A stretch of 14,436 nt of DNA from JANSWP01 sp041941305 (GCA_041941305.1 JBGTQJ010000109.1:1-14436), one strand, 5' to 3'. Shown: positions 8,801 to 14,387, numbered from the stretch's first letter. The notes: generated by a model not told the origin, from the letters alone. Translations and numbers: made by a program.

Positions 8801-9162
8801 TCGGCACTTCTTTGTTCTGCTATTCTCTTTGCCAGGGTATCATGTGCCAACTCATAAGCATCCTCATCACGTCTAAGAATCCGGGCATTTTCCAACTGGA
8901 GCAAGCATTCTTTTAATAAGCCATTTTGGCTACCTGGCAATGTTAGCTCTTCTTCGGTAAGTGGTCGTTTGGTCCCGTCTAAGGTTGCAAATTGGTTAAG
9001 AATGGATGAAAGGGTTTTCTCAGAGCTATGTGGATACTTCTTTTTCAATTCATCTTGAATATTAAAAATTTGATTATCCAAAAACTCAGACAGAACATTG
9101 CTAATGGAACCGACTTTTTCTACCAATTCAGGAGAGAATATGGTCTCAGGGTGCTTGTTCAT
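5878..9162 (-). CDS. Winged-helix / TM / 14-blade WD40 protein (C-terminal half of a STAND receptor)
   Basis: This protein is 1094 residues from the ATG at 9162 (an in-frame TTG lies 6 nt upstream). Domains in order: a STAND-type winged-helix region, about 18-113, with LSEFLDNQI, DGTKRP, LENARILRR and YELAHDTLAKRI; a linker with ILTPSELEIIDKYDEEL; a single TM helix at about 187-208 preceded by the basic stretch SKRRNRNRN; a helical spacer; fourteen WD40 repeats, about 277-850, enough for two seven-bladed propellers; and a helical TPR-like tail containing AFAYAQLGYMLQLNNKPKEA. There is no P-loop. Its N-terminus begins where nSTAND NTPase domains normally end, so it looks like the rear half of a STAND receptor whose NTPase is encoded two genes downstream. 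Positive-inside logic puts the winged helix in the cytoplasm and the propellers across the membrane. It is the first gene of the three-gene operon, 127 nt downstream of the SDR gene. Confidence 0.9.
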   Translation of the reverse strand: MNKHPETIFSPELVEKVGSISNVLSEFLDNQIFNIQDELKKKYPHSSEKTLSSILNQFATLDGTKRPLTEEELTLPGSQNGLLKECLLQLENARILRRDEDAYELAHDTLAKRIAEQRSAEEIAILESVQIIKSRFQTFHKTRSILTPSELEIIDKYDEELTSKNLISKDEWRFVKVSKRRNRNRNVFVFSLIAGVILILAIFGIYAQWNKKIASKEAKASEFAALALKTFQQSDRTQALRIAEASHNFYPQSKSARQTLHDIVSESTPPFYKYIFDGHDDAVTSIAFSPNNDLILTGSYDSTAWLLEPNGNALHRLKGHRDGISAVAFSPDGTTLVTGSWDNTLKLWNTNGDELQELKGHYLDISAVAFSPDGNTILSGSWDKTAKLWNKQGKVLQTYSGHDHFISAVAFSPDNKTVLTASWDKTIKLWTIDGKLLRTYSGHRFGVTSIDISPDGQNILTGSWDKTIRLWDIDGQLIRTFIGHEKGVETVRFSKDGKRIFSAGQDNNVIQWDVNGQMLQTYIGHKQEVFDLAVSKNGRFMASGGRDNLVFLWNIKGLEKRSFGDNNGSIVTLDFSPDGSKMLTAGHDHKAIIWDTLGKMLFKLEGHTAKIQVARYSPDGKYIITAGEDRTAKLWNESGKLLKTFGGHDYGIKSAAFSANDKYLITGDDSGKIILRELPSGKEIFSKGFNARTVYDATFSPEGDHILLGFWDKTVRVLNLKGDSIQQLKVGARVLCVDYAREGKILTGDGIGKVILWSSDGRKIREYNGHRKAVYSVAFSPDEKYFASASFDNTAILWDIEDNQIPMVSYKGHSAAVNEITFSPDGKSITTVSGDGTCKIWNTRESFLKNEIAELSIAQKIKFGILPEKDSVLITPQKVYTSQRSGRWIRVPEERIWTDERKTQAPNSAESKIWASLHYSRKAYKESDLKGKLELQQKAIDLIEDAVKEDQDITIKMRWTPDAIAFAYAQLGYMLQLNNKPKEAIKVCNRGLNIKRVPDLKSWNQTEEWINYRKAISHVILGYENLAYKTLDTLYSDSLIHRETLFGQAFPSVAGIRPSKNLTYKDVVKKDIENLEQAEIPMDNFKQIKYQLNK
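6610..8334 (-). repeat. Fourteen tandem WD40 repeats (41-residue, 123-bp period)
   Basis: Each unit runs from a GH dipeptide through a segment like AVAFSPDG to a D-T-x-x-x-W strand, mostly 41 residues. Units 2-5 (about 7720-8211) are the most alike; by my count units 3 and 4 share 26 of 41 residues, with AFSPD and SWDKT constant. The three residues after GH differ in every unit (RDG, YLD, DHF, RFG, EKG, KQE). Units 10-12 are the most diverged and have lost the canonical GH or WD signatures. Boundaries are approximate. Confidence 0.85.
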
Positions 9163-9289
9163 ATTCAAATAGTATGTTTAAAAAAACCTATCGGGATTTA
9201 TCCATGGGAAGAATAGTGCAGCTTTAAGGATAAAGGTTTGAATTTGAGAGAGTTAAGTTACAATATATTTTTAGAATGAAGAATTTTTC

Positions 9290-10126
9290 TCAGAAAAAAT
9301 TCCCGCCTTCATCGAATCGTTTGCTCATTTTGGCAAACTTCATCAATGCCCAATTTGGGAACCATCTTATCAGGCGATCTATCCAAAGGGCATCCGTTCC
9401 AATGCGCACTCTTTGATTTTTTTGCCGAAGCCCCTTAATAATAGTAGCAGCTGCATCTGCGGCACTGGTTCGGGCATTTTGGTCAAAGCGATTGTTAAAT
9501 TCTTGTATATCCTTTGGGGCGATTTTTCCGTGGCGTGCATTTTTGGCAATATTCGTTTGAATGCCTCCCGGATGAACCTGCATGACCAAAACATTAGAGT
9601 CCATCAACTCTGTTCTAAGTGTTTCCGTAAATCCCCGTACTGCAAATTTGGTCATGCAGTAAGGAGCTTGTTTGTAGAAACCTGCCAATCCAAATACACT
9701 CGAAATATTGACAATAGCTGCTTCAGGGCGCTCTTTTAAATGAGGCAGGAAGGCTTTTGTACCATAAATGACCCCCCATAAGTTGATGCCAAAAATCCAT
9801 TCTATTTCTTCATAAGTCACATCTTCAACGGTTATCAAACCAAGCGCCACACCGGCATTATTGATGATGCCATCTACATGCCCATATTCTTCAACTACCT
9901 CCTTCGCAAGTTGATAGATCTGATCTTTATTGGAAACATCTACAATTTTTTTCAAAACATGCCCGCCATTTTGAGTTATCATCGAAGCTGTTTCATTCAA
10001 ACCTTCTTCATTTATGTCGGTGGCGACGACCTTCACACCTTCTGCTGCCAATTGAAGTGCCAGATGTCGTCCAATTCCAGAAGCAGTTCCTGTGATGACA
10101 ATTACTTTGTCCTTAAAGTTTTTCAT
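9290..10126 (-). CDS. Short-chain dehydrogenase/reductase
   Basis: This 278-residue classical SDR oxidoreductase has a Rossmann fold binding NAD(P). Visible motifs: TGTASGIG (residues 12-19) for cofactor binding, Asp37 at the end of the second strand (VVATDIN), which favours NAD(H), NNAG (89-92), NISS with the catalytic Ser143, and YCMTK with Tyr156 and Lys160 thirteen and seventeen residues on. HPGGIQTNI follows as the usual PG motif. The substrate cannot be told. The ATG at 10126 begins a normal SDR N-terminus (MKNFKDKVIVITG); a longer frame opening with GTG at 10174 adds sixteen residues unlike the family and is rejected. It lies upstream of the WD40 gene on the same strand with 127 nt between, so read-through into that operon is possible, but there is no sign that it belongs functionally. 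Confidence 0.9.
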   Translation of the reverse strand: MKNFKDKVIVITGTASGIGRHLALQLAAEGVKVVATDINEEGLNETASMITQNGGHVLKKIVDVSNKDQIYQLAKEVVEEYGHVDGIINNAGVALGLITVEDVTYEEIEWIFGINLWGVIYGTKAFLPHLKERPEAAIVNISSVFGLAGFYKQAPYCMTKFAVRGFTETLRTELMDSNVLVMQVHPGGIQTNIAKNARHGKIAPKDIQEFNNRFDQNARTSAADAAATIIKGLRQKNQRVRIGTDALWIDRLIRWFPNWALMKFAKMSKRFDEGGNFF

Positions 10127-10189
10127 ATTGTTTGGATGTTGGGAAAAGGGAAGTGTGAAGCTAAAAAAAATCACAGGCTTTTGGGAAAT

Positions 10190-10216
10190 AAAAAAAGCTC
10201 CACCAATTGATGGAGC
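10190..10216 (-). terminator. Terminator-like hairpin ahead of the SDR gene
   Basis: On the minus strand, gctcca...tggagc (arms at 10197-10202 and 10211-10216, with two further pairs inside) is followed by seven T. This is a normal intrinsic terminator shape, but it lies upstream of the SDR gene and a second terminator already ends the ParA operon about 150 nt earlier. It may terminate a short transcript, or act as an attenuator in the SDR leader. Confidence 0.65.
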
Positions 10217-10358
10217 AAAAACAGGACAAATATGAATTTTTCAGTTTGGTGATTTCGGAAATCAATTATCAGGAATAATTAGCCTGTAATCAACTTATTT
10301 TTAGTGAGTTGTATAATTCAGCTGCTGAAATGTAAAAGATGTGCCTTGAAAAGTCTTT

Positions 10359-10406
10359 AAAAAAACAGAGCCCTGCCAATTTTCAAGTTAAATACTGGCA
10401 GGGCTC
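10359..10406 (-). terminator. Intrinsic terminator of the ParA operon
   Basis: An 11-bp GC-rich perfect stem (gagccctgcca at 10368-10378 with tggcagggctc at 10396-10406) has a 17-nt loop. On the minus strand it is followed by tg and seven T. It begins 22 nt after the stop codon of the ParA partner gene. Confidence 0.9.
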
Positions 10407-10428
10407 CATTTTCCGGAAATGGAATATG

Positions 10429-10923
10429 CTATTGGATTCCTCCTTTTTGAACTTCGTATTTCTGGATGTATTCAGAAACGATTTGACTCAAGATGTCTTT
10501 CAGATAAGCTTTTTCGATTCTTGCGATTCTCTTTAACTTATCCAGTTTTTGTTTTTCAAATACAAAAGTAACGCGTTTGGTAACGTCGTTGGATATTTCA
10601 ATGGTACTACCTTCCACTGTTCTTCGAATGAGCGCATCCAAACCAGATAATGGTTTACGACTTCTTTGTTTGGTCTGAATGGATTTTGATTTGCTCTCAA
10701 ATGCTTTGTCTGTTTTTTGGGTTTGCTCAATAATCGTTTCCTTCAAAGCATCTTCAAGTAAGGTATCGAGGTCAGTGGTAAAGTTTTTCCTTGAGGATCC
10801 TCTTCTTTTCCTTACCGCTTTCGGTTTTGGTTCTTCAGCAACCAATAAGCTTCCTCCAAAGGTATCCTCTGAAGTATCTCCAAAAAGACTCTCTAATCCA
10901 TCTGTGAATTTTTTCTTACTCAC
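10429..10923 (-). CDS. ParA partner protein with ribbon-helix-helix C-terminus
   Basis: This 164-residue basic protein is encoded 136 nt downstream of parA. The C-terminal segment, residues 115-157 (KRVTFVFEKQKLDKLKRIAR then helices to EYIQKYE), has the strand-helix-helix pattern of ribbon-helix-helix DNA-binding proteins such as ParG and CopG. The N-terminal 110 residues are charged and probably disordered, with three similar short peptides: FTDGLESLF (6-14), FTTDLDTLL (48-56) and PLSGLDALI (91-99), each preceded by Lys/Arg. They resemble the ParA-binding N-terminus of chromosomal ParB (pattern GLxALL). I infer a ParG/ParB-like centromere-binding or ATPase-stimulating partner. The start is GTG at 10923: no ATG occurs between it and an in-frame TAG 24 nt upstream. 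Function is inferred from context plus fold pattern; I do not recognise a named family. Confidence 0.72.
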   Translation of the reverse strand: MSKKKFTDGLESLFGDTSEDTFGGSLLVAEEPKPKAVRKRRGSSRKNFTTDLDTLLEDALKETIIEQTQKTDKAFESKSKSIQTKQRSRKPLSGLDALIRRTVEGSTIEISNDVTKRVTFVFEKQKLDKLKRIARIEKAYLKDILSQIVSEYIQKYEVQKGGIQ

Positions 10924-10938
10924 TTTATTTTCGTTGAT

Positions 10939-10967
10939 GGTAGACTACCGATGATGATCGGTTTACC
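10939..10967. promoter_or_regulatory. Overlapping palindromes upstream of the ParA partner gene
   Basis: The plus strand holds ggtag-a-ctacc (10939-10949) overlapping accgat-gatg-atcggt (10947-10962). The outer ggta (10939-10942) can also pair with tacc (10964-10967), making an extended hairpin. It lies 16-44 nt upstream of the GTG start of the ribbon-helix-helix protein, a plausible place for an autoregulatory operator or partition site. No further copies were noticed in the window. Confidence 0.4.
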
Positions 10968-11019
10968 TTGTTAATATTTATTTTTAAATAGGGTGAGTAT
11001 TGCTCCATTTGATCATTGC

Positions 11020-11038
11020 TTGAATGATAATCATTATC
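11020..11038. promoter_or_regulatory. Fur-box-like palindrome
   Basis: Positions 11023-11038 (aatgataatcattatc) match the last 16 of 19 bases of the classical Fur box without a mismatch; the first three bases differ. A further atcatt at 11012-11017 extends the array of alternating hexamers. The site lies 22 nt past the parA stop and about 100 nt before the partner gene. A Fur site would be unexpected beside partition genes, so chance in AT-rich DNA or another regulator's operator remains possible. Confidence 0.35.
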
Positions 11039-11059
11039 GGGTAATCCCTCCAATCTCAT

Positions 11060-11821
11060 TTAAGCTTCGACCATTTCAGTGCGCTCCACCAATTCATGAC
11101 ACAATTCCAAATAATCTTTTGCGCCGGGGCTGTTTCTACTGTATTCAAAAATATCTTTTCGTTGAGCAGGAGCTTCCGCCAATGCTACATTATCCCGAAT
11201 GAGTGTATTGAATACCTTTTCACCAAAATATTTTTTGATGGTATCCACCACATCCCGGTTGAGGACTTTCCTGGCATCATACATCGTCGCAATTACTCCT
11301 GCGATATCCAGTTCTTTATTCAATCTGAATTTAACCTTATCAATTACCTGCTTAATTTTAGCAAGTCCCTGAAGTGCCAAAAACTCCGTCTGAAGCGGAA
11401 TGATCACATGGTCACTGCTTGTCAATGCATTTAGCGTCAACAATCCCAAAGAAGGTGGACAATCAATAATCAGATAATCATACTCTTCCTTGATAGGGGC
11501 GAATAATTCTTTCAGGATATATTCCCTGCCTGCTTCGTTGATGAGTTCCATCTCAGCGCCTGACAAATCAAGGGTTGACATGATGACATCCATTCCCTCC
11601 TTGACGGTATAAGGTATTAATTCAGATTCTCCGCGAAGGGCTTCATAAATTGTTTGAGGCTGACGAGGAATTCCAAGTGAAAGGGTGAGATTGGCTTGTG
11701 GATCCAGGTCAATCAAAAGGACTTTTCTGCCCATTTCAACCAAGCCTGCACCAATGTTGATAGCACTGGTAGTTTTACCGACCCCTCCTTTGTGATTCAA
11801 AAGCGAAATGACTTTTCCCAT
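11060..11821 (-). CDS. parA: ParA/Soj-type partitioning ATPase
   Basis: This 253-residue ParA-family Walker ATPase has the deviant Walker A KGGVGKTTS near residues 11-19, the switch I segment LLIDLDPQANLT, Walker B YLIIDCPPSLG and the usual C-terminal helices. It has no N-terminal helix-turn-helix, so it is the short ParA/Soj type. Such proteins bind DNA non-specifically in the ATP state and move cargo (plasmid, chromosome origin or protein complexes) when a ParB/ParG-like partner stimulates hydrolysis. No ParB with the standard helix-turn-helix is adjacent; the partner is the ribbon-helix-helix protein just downstream. No replication gene lies nearby, so this is more likely an orphan chromosomal ParA, or a remnant of an integrated element, than a plasmid backbone. 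ATG at 11821 starts directly at the conserved MGKVISLLNHKGG. Confidence 0.92.
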   Translation of the reverse strand: MGKVISLLNHKGGVGKTTSAINIGAGLVEMGRKVLLIDLDPQANLTLSLGIPRQPQTIYEALRGESELIPYTVKEGMDVIMSTLDLSGAEMELINEAGREYILKELFAPIKEEYDYLIIDCPPSLGLLTLNALTSSDHVIIPLQTEFLALQGLAKIKQVIDKVKFRLNKELDIAGVIATMYDARKVLNRDVVDTIKKYFGEKVFNTLIRDNVALAEAPAQRKDIFEYSRNSPGAKDYLELCHELVERTEMVEA

Positions 11822-11892
11822 ATTGCTCGTTTAATCAGTTTTCTCGAATGATGAAGATAAAGCTTTTTTTACAAAAGCAAACAATTCGATTG

Positions 11893-11900
11893 CAAAAATA
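11893..11900 (-). promoter_or_regulatory. Candidate -7 element for parA
   Basis: On the minus strand the sequence reads TATTTTTG, an exact TAnnTTTG match, 72 nt upstream of the parA ATG in an AT-rich gap. No TTG is found 19 nt further upstream, so support is limited to the -7 match and its position. Confidence 0.28.
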
Positions 11901-12052
11901 GATAAATAAACTGGTTTGTTTTAAAAACATTATGATTTTTAATAATGTATTCAAAACCTATACCGAAATCTAAAAATGAAGGCCTGTCAATCTATTTTTC
12001 TCCTCACCACCCTTTATATCCCTAGTATGGTAAAGCATTGTTAAATGAAATC

Positions 12053-12532
12053 TCAACCAACGACTTCAGCCAAATAAGTCTCCAGATCACTTGCAAAGTC
12101 TTTCAAATAATCAGGTAAATTGTTGGTGGCTTTGTCAATTCGGTAATGATACTGAATACCATCAATGACTATCTCAAAATAATATCCACCCCAATCACCG
12201 GCATCTGGTTGTCCAATTACTGTTTCCGTCTCACTATAAAGTTCATCAGGCACTTTTGTTTCCAAATCATTTACCAATTGATAAAGTGAGTCATCGAGCA
12301 GAATGTATTCTCCTTCGTAAGGATTGACAAAAGAAGGATAATTGTCCTTAGTATCTTCGAACAATTGCCCATCTTCAATTTTAAAAATTTCTATACAAGC
12401 CTCTCCGGCACATTCACCATAAAATTGACCAAATACCACGTACTCAACTGCCTCATTAGGCACATTTTCATCTTTTTGACAATTTGTGAATAAAAATAAA
12501 AGAGGTAGCAAAATCCAAATCAGTTTTTTCAT
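12053..12532 (-). CDS. Small hypothetical lipoprotein
   Basis: This 159-residue protein starts with a signal peptide and lipobox (MKKLIWILLPLLFLFTNC, Cys18), so it should be lipidated and exported. The mature part is acidic, contains FGQFYGECAGEACIEIF with two cysteines that may form a disulfide, and then LFEDTKDNYPSF and a beta-rich C-terminal half. The overall look is that of small Bacteroidota lipoproteins of unknown role; I cannot name a family. The ATG at 12532 is chosen because it opens directly on the signal peptide; the reading frame continues 29 codons upstream without adding a sensible N-terminus. It is flanked by parA downstream on the same strand (231-nt gap) and by a repeat-rich gap upstream. 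No clear terminator is seen after it. Confidence 0.78.
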   Translation of the reverse strand: MKKLIWILLPLLFLFTNCQKDENVPNEAVEYVVFGQFYGECAGEACIEIFKIEDGQLFEDTKDNYPSFVNPYEGEYILLDDSLYQLVNDLETKVPDELYSETETVIGQPDAGDWGGYYFEIVIDGIQYHYRIDKATNNLPDYLKDFASDLETYLAEVVG

Positions 12533-12595
12533 AACTAAATGGTTTTGTTTAAAAATCTCTTTTTGAAGGATTTCAAAAATTTGATCTTTAAATAG

Positions 12596-12624
12596 TGAAC
12601 TTGTCAAAATTTTTGACAAGTTCA
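12596..12624. promoter_or_regulatory. Perfect 14-bp palindrome upstream of the lipoprotein gene
   Basis: tgaacttgtcaaaa (12596-12609) and its exact reverse complement (12611-12624) are separated by one base. The centre lies about 78 nt upstream of the lipoprotein ATG. The tight, nearly uninterrupted symmetry suits a homodimer operator better than a terminator, and no T-run follows the arms on either strand. It could regulate the lipoprotein gene. Confidence 0.5.
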
Positions 12625-12800
12625 GTTAGAGAAAGCGAATGTTATTATTCAATATATTTTAGTTGATCAACTTTATAAACCAAAGTTTTCCAGGAATGAT
12701 TCCCTTTTTGTTTGTAAAGACTTCCATCCATCAAAAAATGGTTGGGACAGTTTCTTTCTGACTCTCTTTTTTAACGAAAGTTTAAAAGTTCGCTTTTCTC

Positions 12801-12808
12801 TACCTTTG
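12801..12808 (+). promoter_or_regulatory. Candidate -7 element TACCTTTG
   Basis: This is an exact TAnnTTTG match on the plus strand followed by GCA. No TTG lies 19 nt upstream; the region has only weaker T-rich sequence. Transcription would start near 12815 and run toward thiL across the repeat cluster, or only express a doubtful 57-codon frame beginning at 12823. Confidence 0.35.
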
Positions 12809-12914
12809 CAGGCGTTTTTAGAATGAATATGTTTTTTACACTACACAATTTAAGACAATTCAAAACGGGATTTCCCCTATTTGAATTTGGGTTCTTGATG
12901 TATTTATTTTGGTG

Positions 12915-13005
12915 GAAAATCCCCCTCAGTCCTTTGGACAGCTTCCCTTGGGAAGCACATTGCACAACACTTGTACTCCCTTGGGGGCAGGGGTGATTGG
13001 TTCTA
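12915..13005. repeat. Intergenic repeat, copy A
   Basis: A GC-rich element of about 91 nt begins with gaaaatccccctcag and ends with caggggtgattggttcta. Inside are small hairpins such as cttccc-ttgggaag and tccttt/ggaca. Its last 20 bases recur exactly at 14397-14416 (copy C), and both its ends recur in inverted orientation at 13152-13202 (copy B). It resembles short intergenic repeats I recall from other Bacteroidota genomes; no coding capacity. Confidence 0.7.
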
Positions 13006-13029
13006 AAAATATGCTCTGTGATTTTTTTC

Positions 13030-13096
13030 AAGTTCAAATTCAACACCAAGTTCAAGCCCAAGAATTAAAATTGAACTTGGTCTTGAACTTGAACTT
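13030..13096. repeat. 26-bp imperfect inverted repeat
   Basis: The left arm 13030-13055 and right arm 13071-13096 are reverse complements at 24 of 26 positions, with a 15-nt loop. Both arms are built from the unit ttgaactt/aagttcaa. No T-run follows on either strand, so a terminator role is unlikely. It sits almost centrally between the facing repeat ends at 13005 and 13152. Confidence 0.75.
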
Positions 13097-13151
13097 TCAG
13101 GAATTTAGAAGAAAAAAACCTGCATAATCCTTTAGCACATCATGAAAATAA

Positions 13152-13202
13152 TAGAACCAATCAACCCTGTCCTGTGGGGGATAAGGCTGAGAGGGAATTC
13201 TC
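13152..13202. repeat. Intergenic repeat, copy B (inverted, shortened)
   Basis: This starts tagaaccaatca, the exact reverse complement of the 12-base end of copy A (12994-13005), and ends with ctgagagggaattctc, which matches the reverse complement of copy A's other end (ctgagggggattttc) with few changes. The middle part of copy A is missing. It ends 46 nt before the thiL start codon. Confidence 0.6.
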
Positions 13203-13248
13203 GACCAGATAAATCCATTTATAGCCTATAGAGCTATCAAAAAATAAA

Positions 13249-14295
13249 ATGGCAAACGATTATAAAAAACGAACAGATGTGAACGAACTCGGAGAGTTTG
13301 GATTGATCGAGCATCTGACTCAAAAATTTGAATTAAAGAATCAATCCTCCCTAAAGGGTGTTGGAGATGATGCCGCTGTAATCCAAAATGGAAATACAAT
13401 GACCGTTGTTTCCACTGATTTACTGATCGAAGGCATTCATTTTGACCTTATGTATACCCCTCTCAAGCATCTAGGCTATAAATCTGTAATTGTCAATCTT
13501 TCAGACATCTACTCCATGAATGCTATCCCAAAGCAAATTACCGTTTCTATAGCCATTTCCAACAGGTTTTCGGTTGAGGCTTTGGAAGAACTGTATGATG
13601 GGATTCGAGCAGCTTGCAATCGTTACAATGTTGACCTGGTAGGTGGCGACACAACTTCATCCCCAAAAGGTTTGACGATAAGTGTTACGGCTATTGGACA
13701 GGGAACAAAAGAAAAACTGACCTACCGAAGTGGCGCAAAAGTAGGTGACCTTATTTGTATTACCGGCGATGTGGGAGCAGCATATCTGGGGCTACAAATT
13801 TTGGAGCGGGAGAAACGGATTTACCTCGAAAATCCAGGCGTACAACCTGATTTGGAAGGACAAAATTATTTGGTGGGAAGGCAATTAAAGCCTGAAGCAA
13901 GAAAAGATATGATTGAGCAATTTGCCCAAAAGAATCTAATCCCTACTTCGATGATTGATGTCTCTGATGGAGTAGCTTCCGAAATTTTCCATATCTGTAA
14001 ACAGTCGGGAGTAGGAGCCATTGTGGAAGAAAGTGGAGTTCCCATTCACAATGAAGCACAATTGATGGCGCTCAACTTTAAATTGGACCCAATTACCTGT
14101 GCATTAAGTGGTGGTGAAGATTACGAACTCATCTTCACGGTTGATCCAAAAGATCTCGACAAAGTGAAGTACATGGCTGACATCTACATTATGGGTGAAA
14201 TTGTAAAAAAAGAGGAGGGTGTAAAATTGCATACCAAAGGAGGCAATATCCACGATTTAAAAGCCCAGGGATGGCAACATTTTGAAAACGAGTAG
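13249..14295 (+). CDS. thiL: Thiamine-monophosphate kinase
   Basis: This 348-residue protein catalyses the last step of thiamine diphosphate synthesis, phosphorylating thiamine monophosphate with ATP, in the cytoplasm. The ThiL/PurM-like motifs are all present: GVGDDAAV (37-44), STDLLIEGIHF (55-65), NLSDIYSM (83-90), VGGDTT (131-136), RSGAKVGD (160-167), GDVGAA (173-178), IDVSDG (236-241) and SGGEDYEL (287-294). These include the acidic residues that bind magnesium and nucleotide. Length is slightly above the usual 310-340 because of an N-terminal extension of a few residues and a loop after residue 188. It stands alone: no other thiamine gene is in the window, and it is bracketed by intergenic repeat copies. 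ATG at 13249 is the only suitable start close to the conserved N-terminus. Confidence 0.96.
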   Translation: MANDYKKRTDVNELGEFGLIEHLTQKFELKNQSSLKGVGDDAAVIQNGNTMTVVSTDLLIEGIHFDLMYTPLKHLGYKSVIVNLSDIYSMNAIPKQITVSIAISNRFSVEALEELYDGIRAACNRYNVDLVGGDTTSSPKGLTISVTAIGQGTKEKLTYRSGAKVGDLICITGDVGAAYLGLQILEREKRIYLENPGVQPDLEGQNYLVGRQLKPEARKDMIEQFAQKNLIPTSMIDVSDGVASEIFHICKQSGVGAIVEESGVPIHNEAQLMALNFKLDPITCALSGGEDYELIFTVDPKDLDKVKYMADIYIMGEIVKKEEGVKLHTKGGNIHDLKAQGWQHFENE

Positions 14296-14387
14296 AGAAT
14301 GCGAATTAAGCGCTGAAATTCACAAAACCTTGATCTTGAAAGCCTTAAGACAGGGGCTGTACCAAAAGAATTAAAAACTTGAATCAT

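Larger units (their letters stand above)
10127..10428. other. Non-coding gap with two minus-strand terminators
   Basis: No gene is seen in this 302-nt gap. On the minus strand it contains the terminator of the ParA operon (10359-10406), then about 140 nt without a reading frame, then a second terminator-like hairpin (10190-10216) that sits about 65 nt before the SDR start codon. The stretch between them includes the palindrome ttcagc-t-gctgaa (10317-10329) and two near-matches to a -7 element on the minus strand (TACATTTC at 10327-10334 and CATATTTG near 10230). It may hold the SDR promoter, an attenuated leader or a small RNA. Confidence 0.45.
12625..13248. other. Repeat-rich non-coding gap before thiL
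   Basis: No convincing gene is seen in these 624 nt. They contain the 12-bp palindrome agttgatcaact (12661-12672), an exact -7 element (12801-12808), two oppositely oriented copies of an intergenic repeat (12915-13005 and 13152-13202) and a 26-bp imperfect inverted repeat between them (13030-13096). Short open stretches exist on both strands but run into the repeats or lack sensible starts. The thiL promoter is not obvious; if it is the element at 12801, the leader would be about 430 nt. Confidence 0.6.

Noticed and set aside
9281..9303. gaattttt/aaaaattc stem overlapping the SDR stop codon as a terminator
   Set aside because: It is purely A/T, spans the stop codon and is not followed by a T-run on the minus strand.
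10127..10174. Longer SDR protein starting at GTG 10174
   Set aside because: The sixteen added residues are not SDR-like, and the ATG at 10126 begins exactly at the conserved N-terminus.
12645..12731. A 28-codon minus-strand frame ending near the 14-bp palindrome
   Set aside because: The residues look protein-like and might be a remnant of a lost gene, but it is too short and has no upstream continuation to support a call.
12823..12996. A 57-codon plus-strand frame just after the -7 element TACCTTTG
   Set aside because: Its second half is read entirely from repeat copy A, and the peptide shows no domain or signal-peptide pattern; the leader would be only a few bases.
12771..13061. A 96-codon minus-strand frame across the thiL upstream gap
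   Set aside because: It reads through repeat copy A and the 26-bp inverted repeat, giving low-complexity residues; explained as chance openness of repeat DNA.
13171..13220. TPP riboswitch upstream of thiL
   Set aside because: Only the ggctgaga resemblance is present. The downstream conserved half is not recognisable, and the segment aligns with the intergenic repeat ends of copy A.
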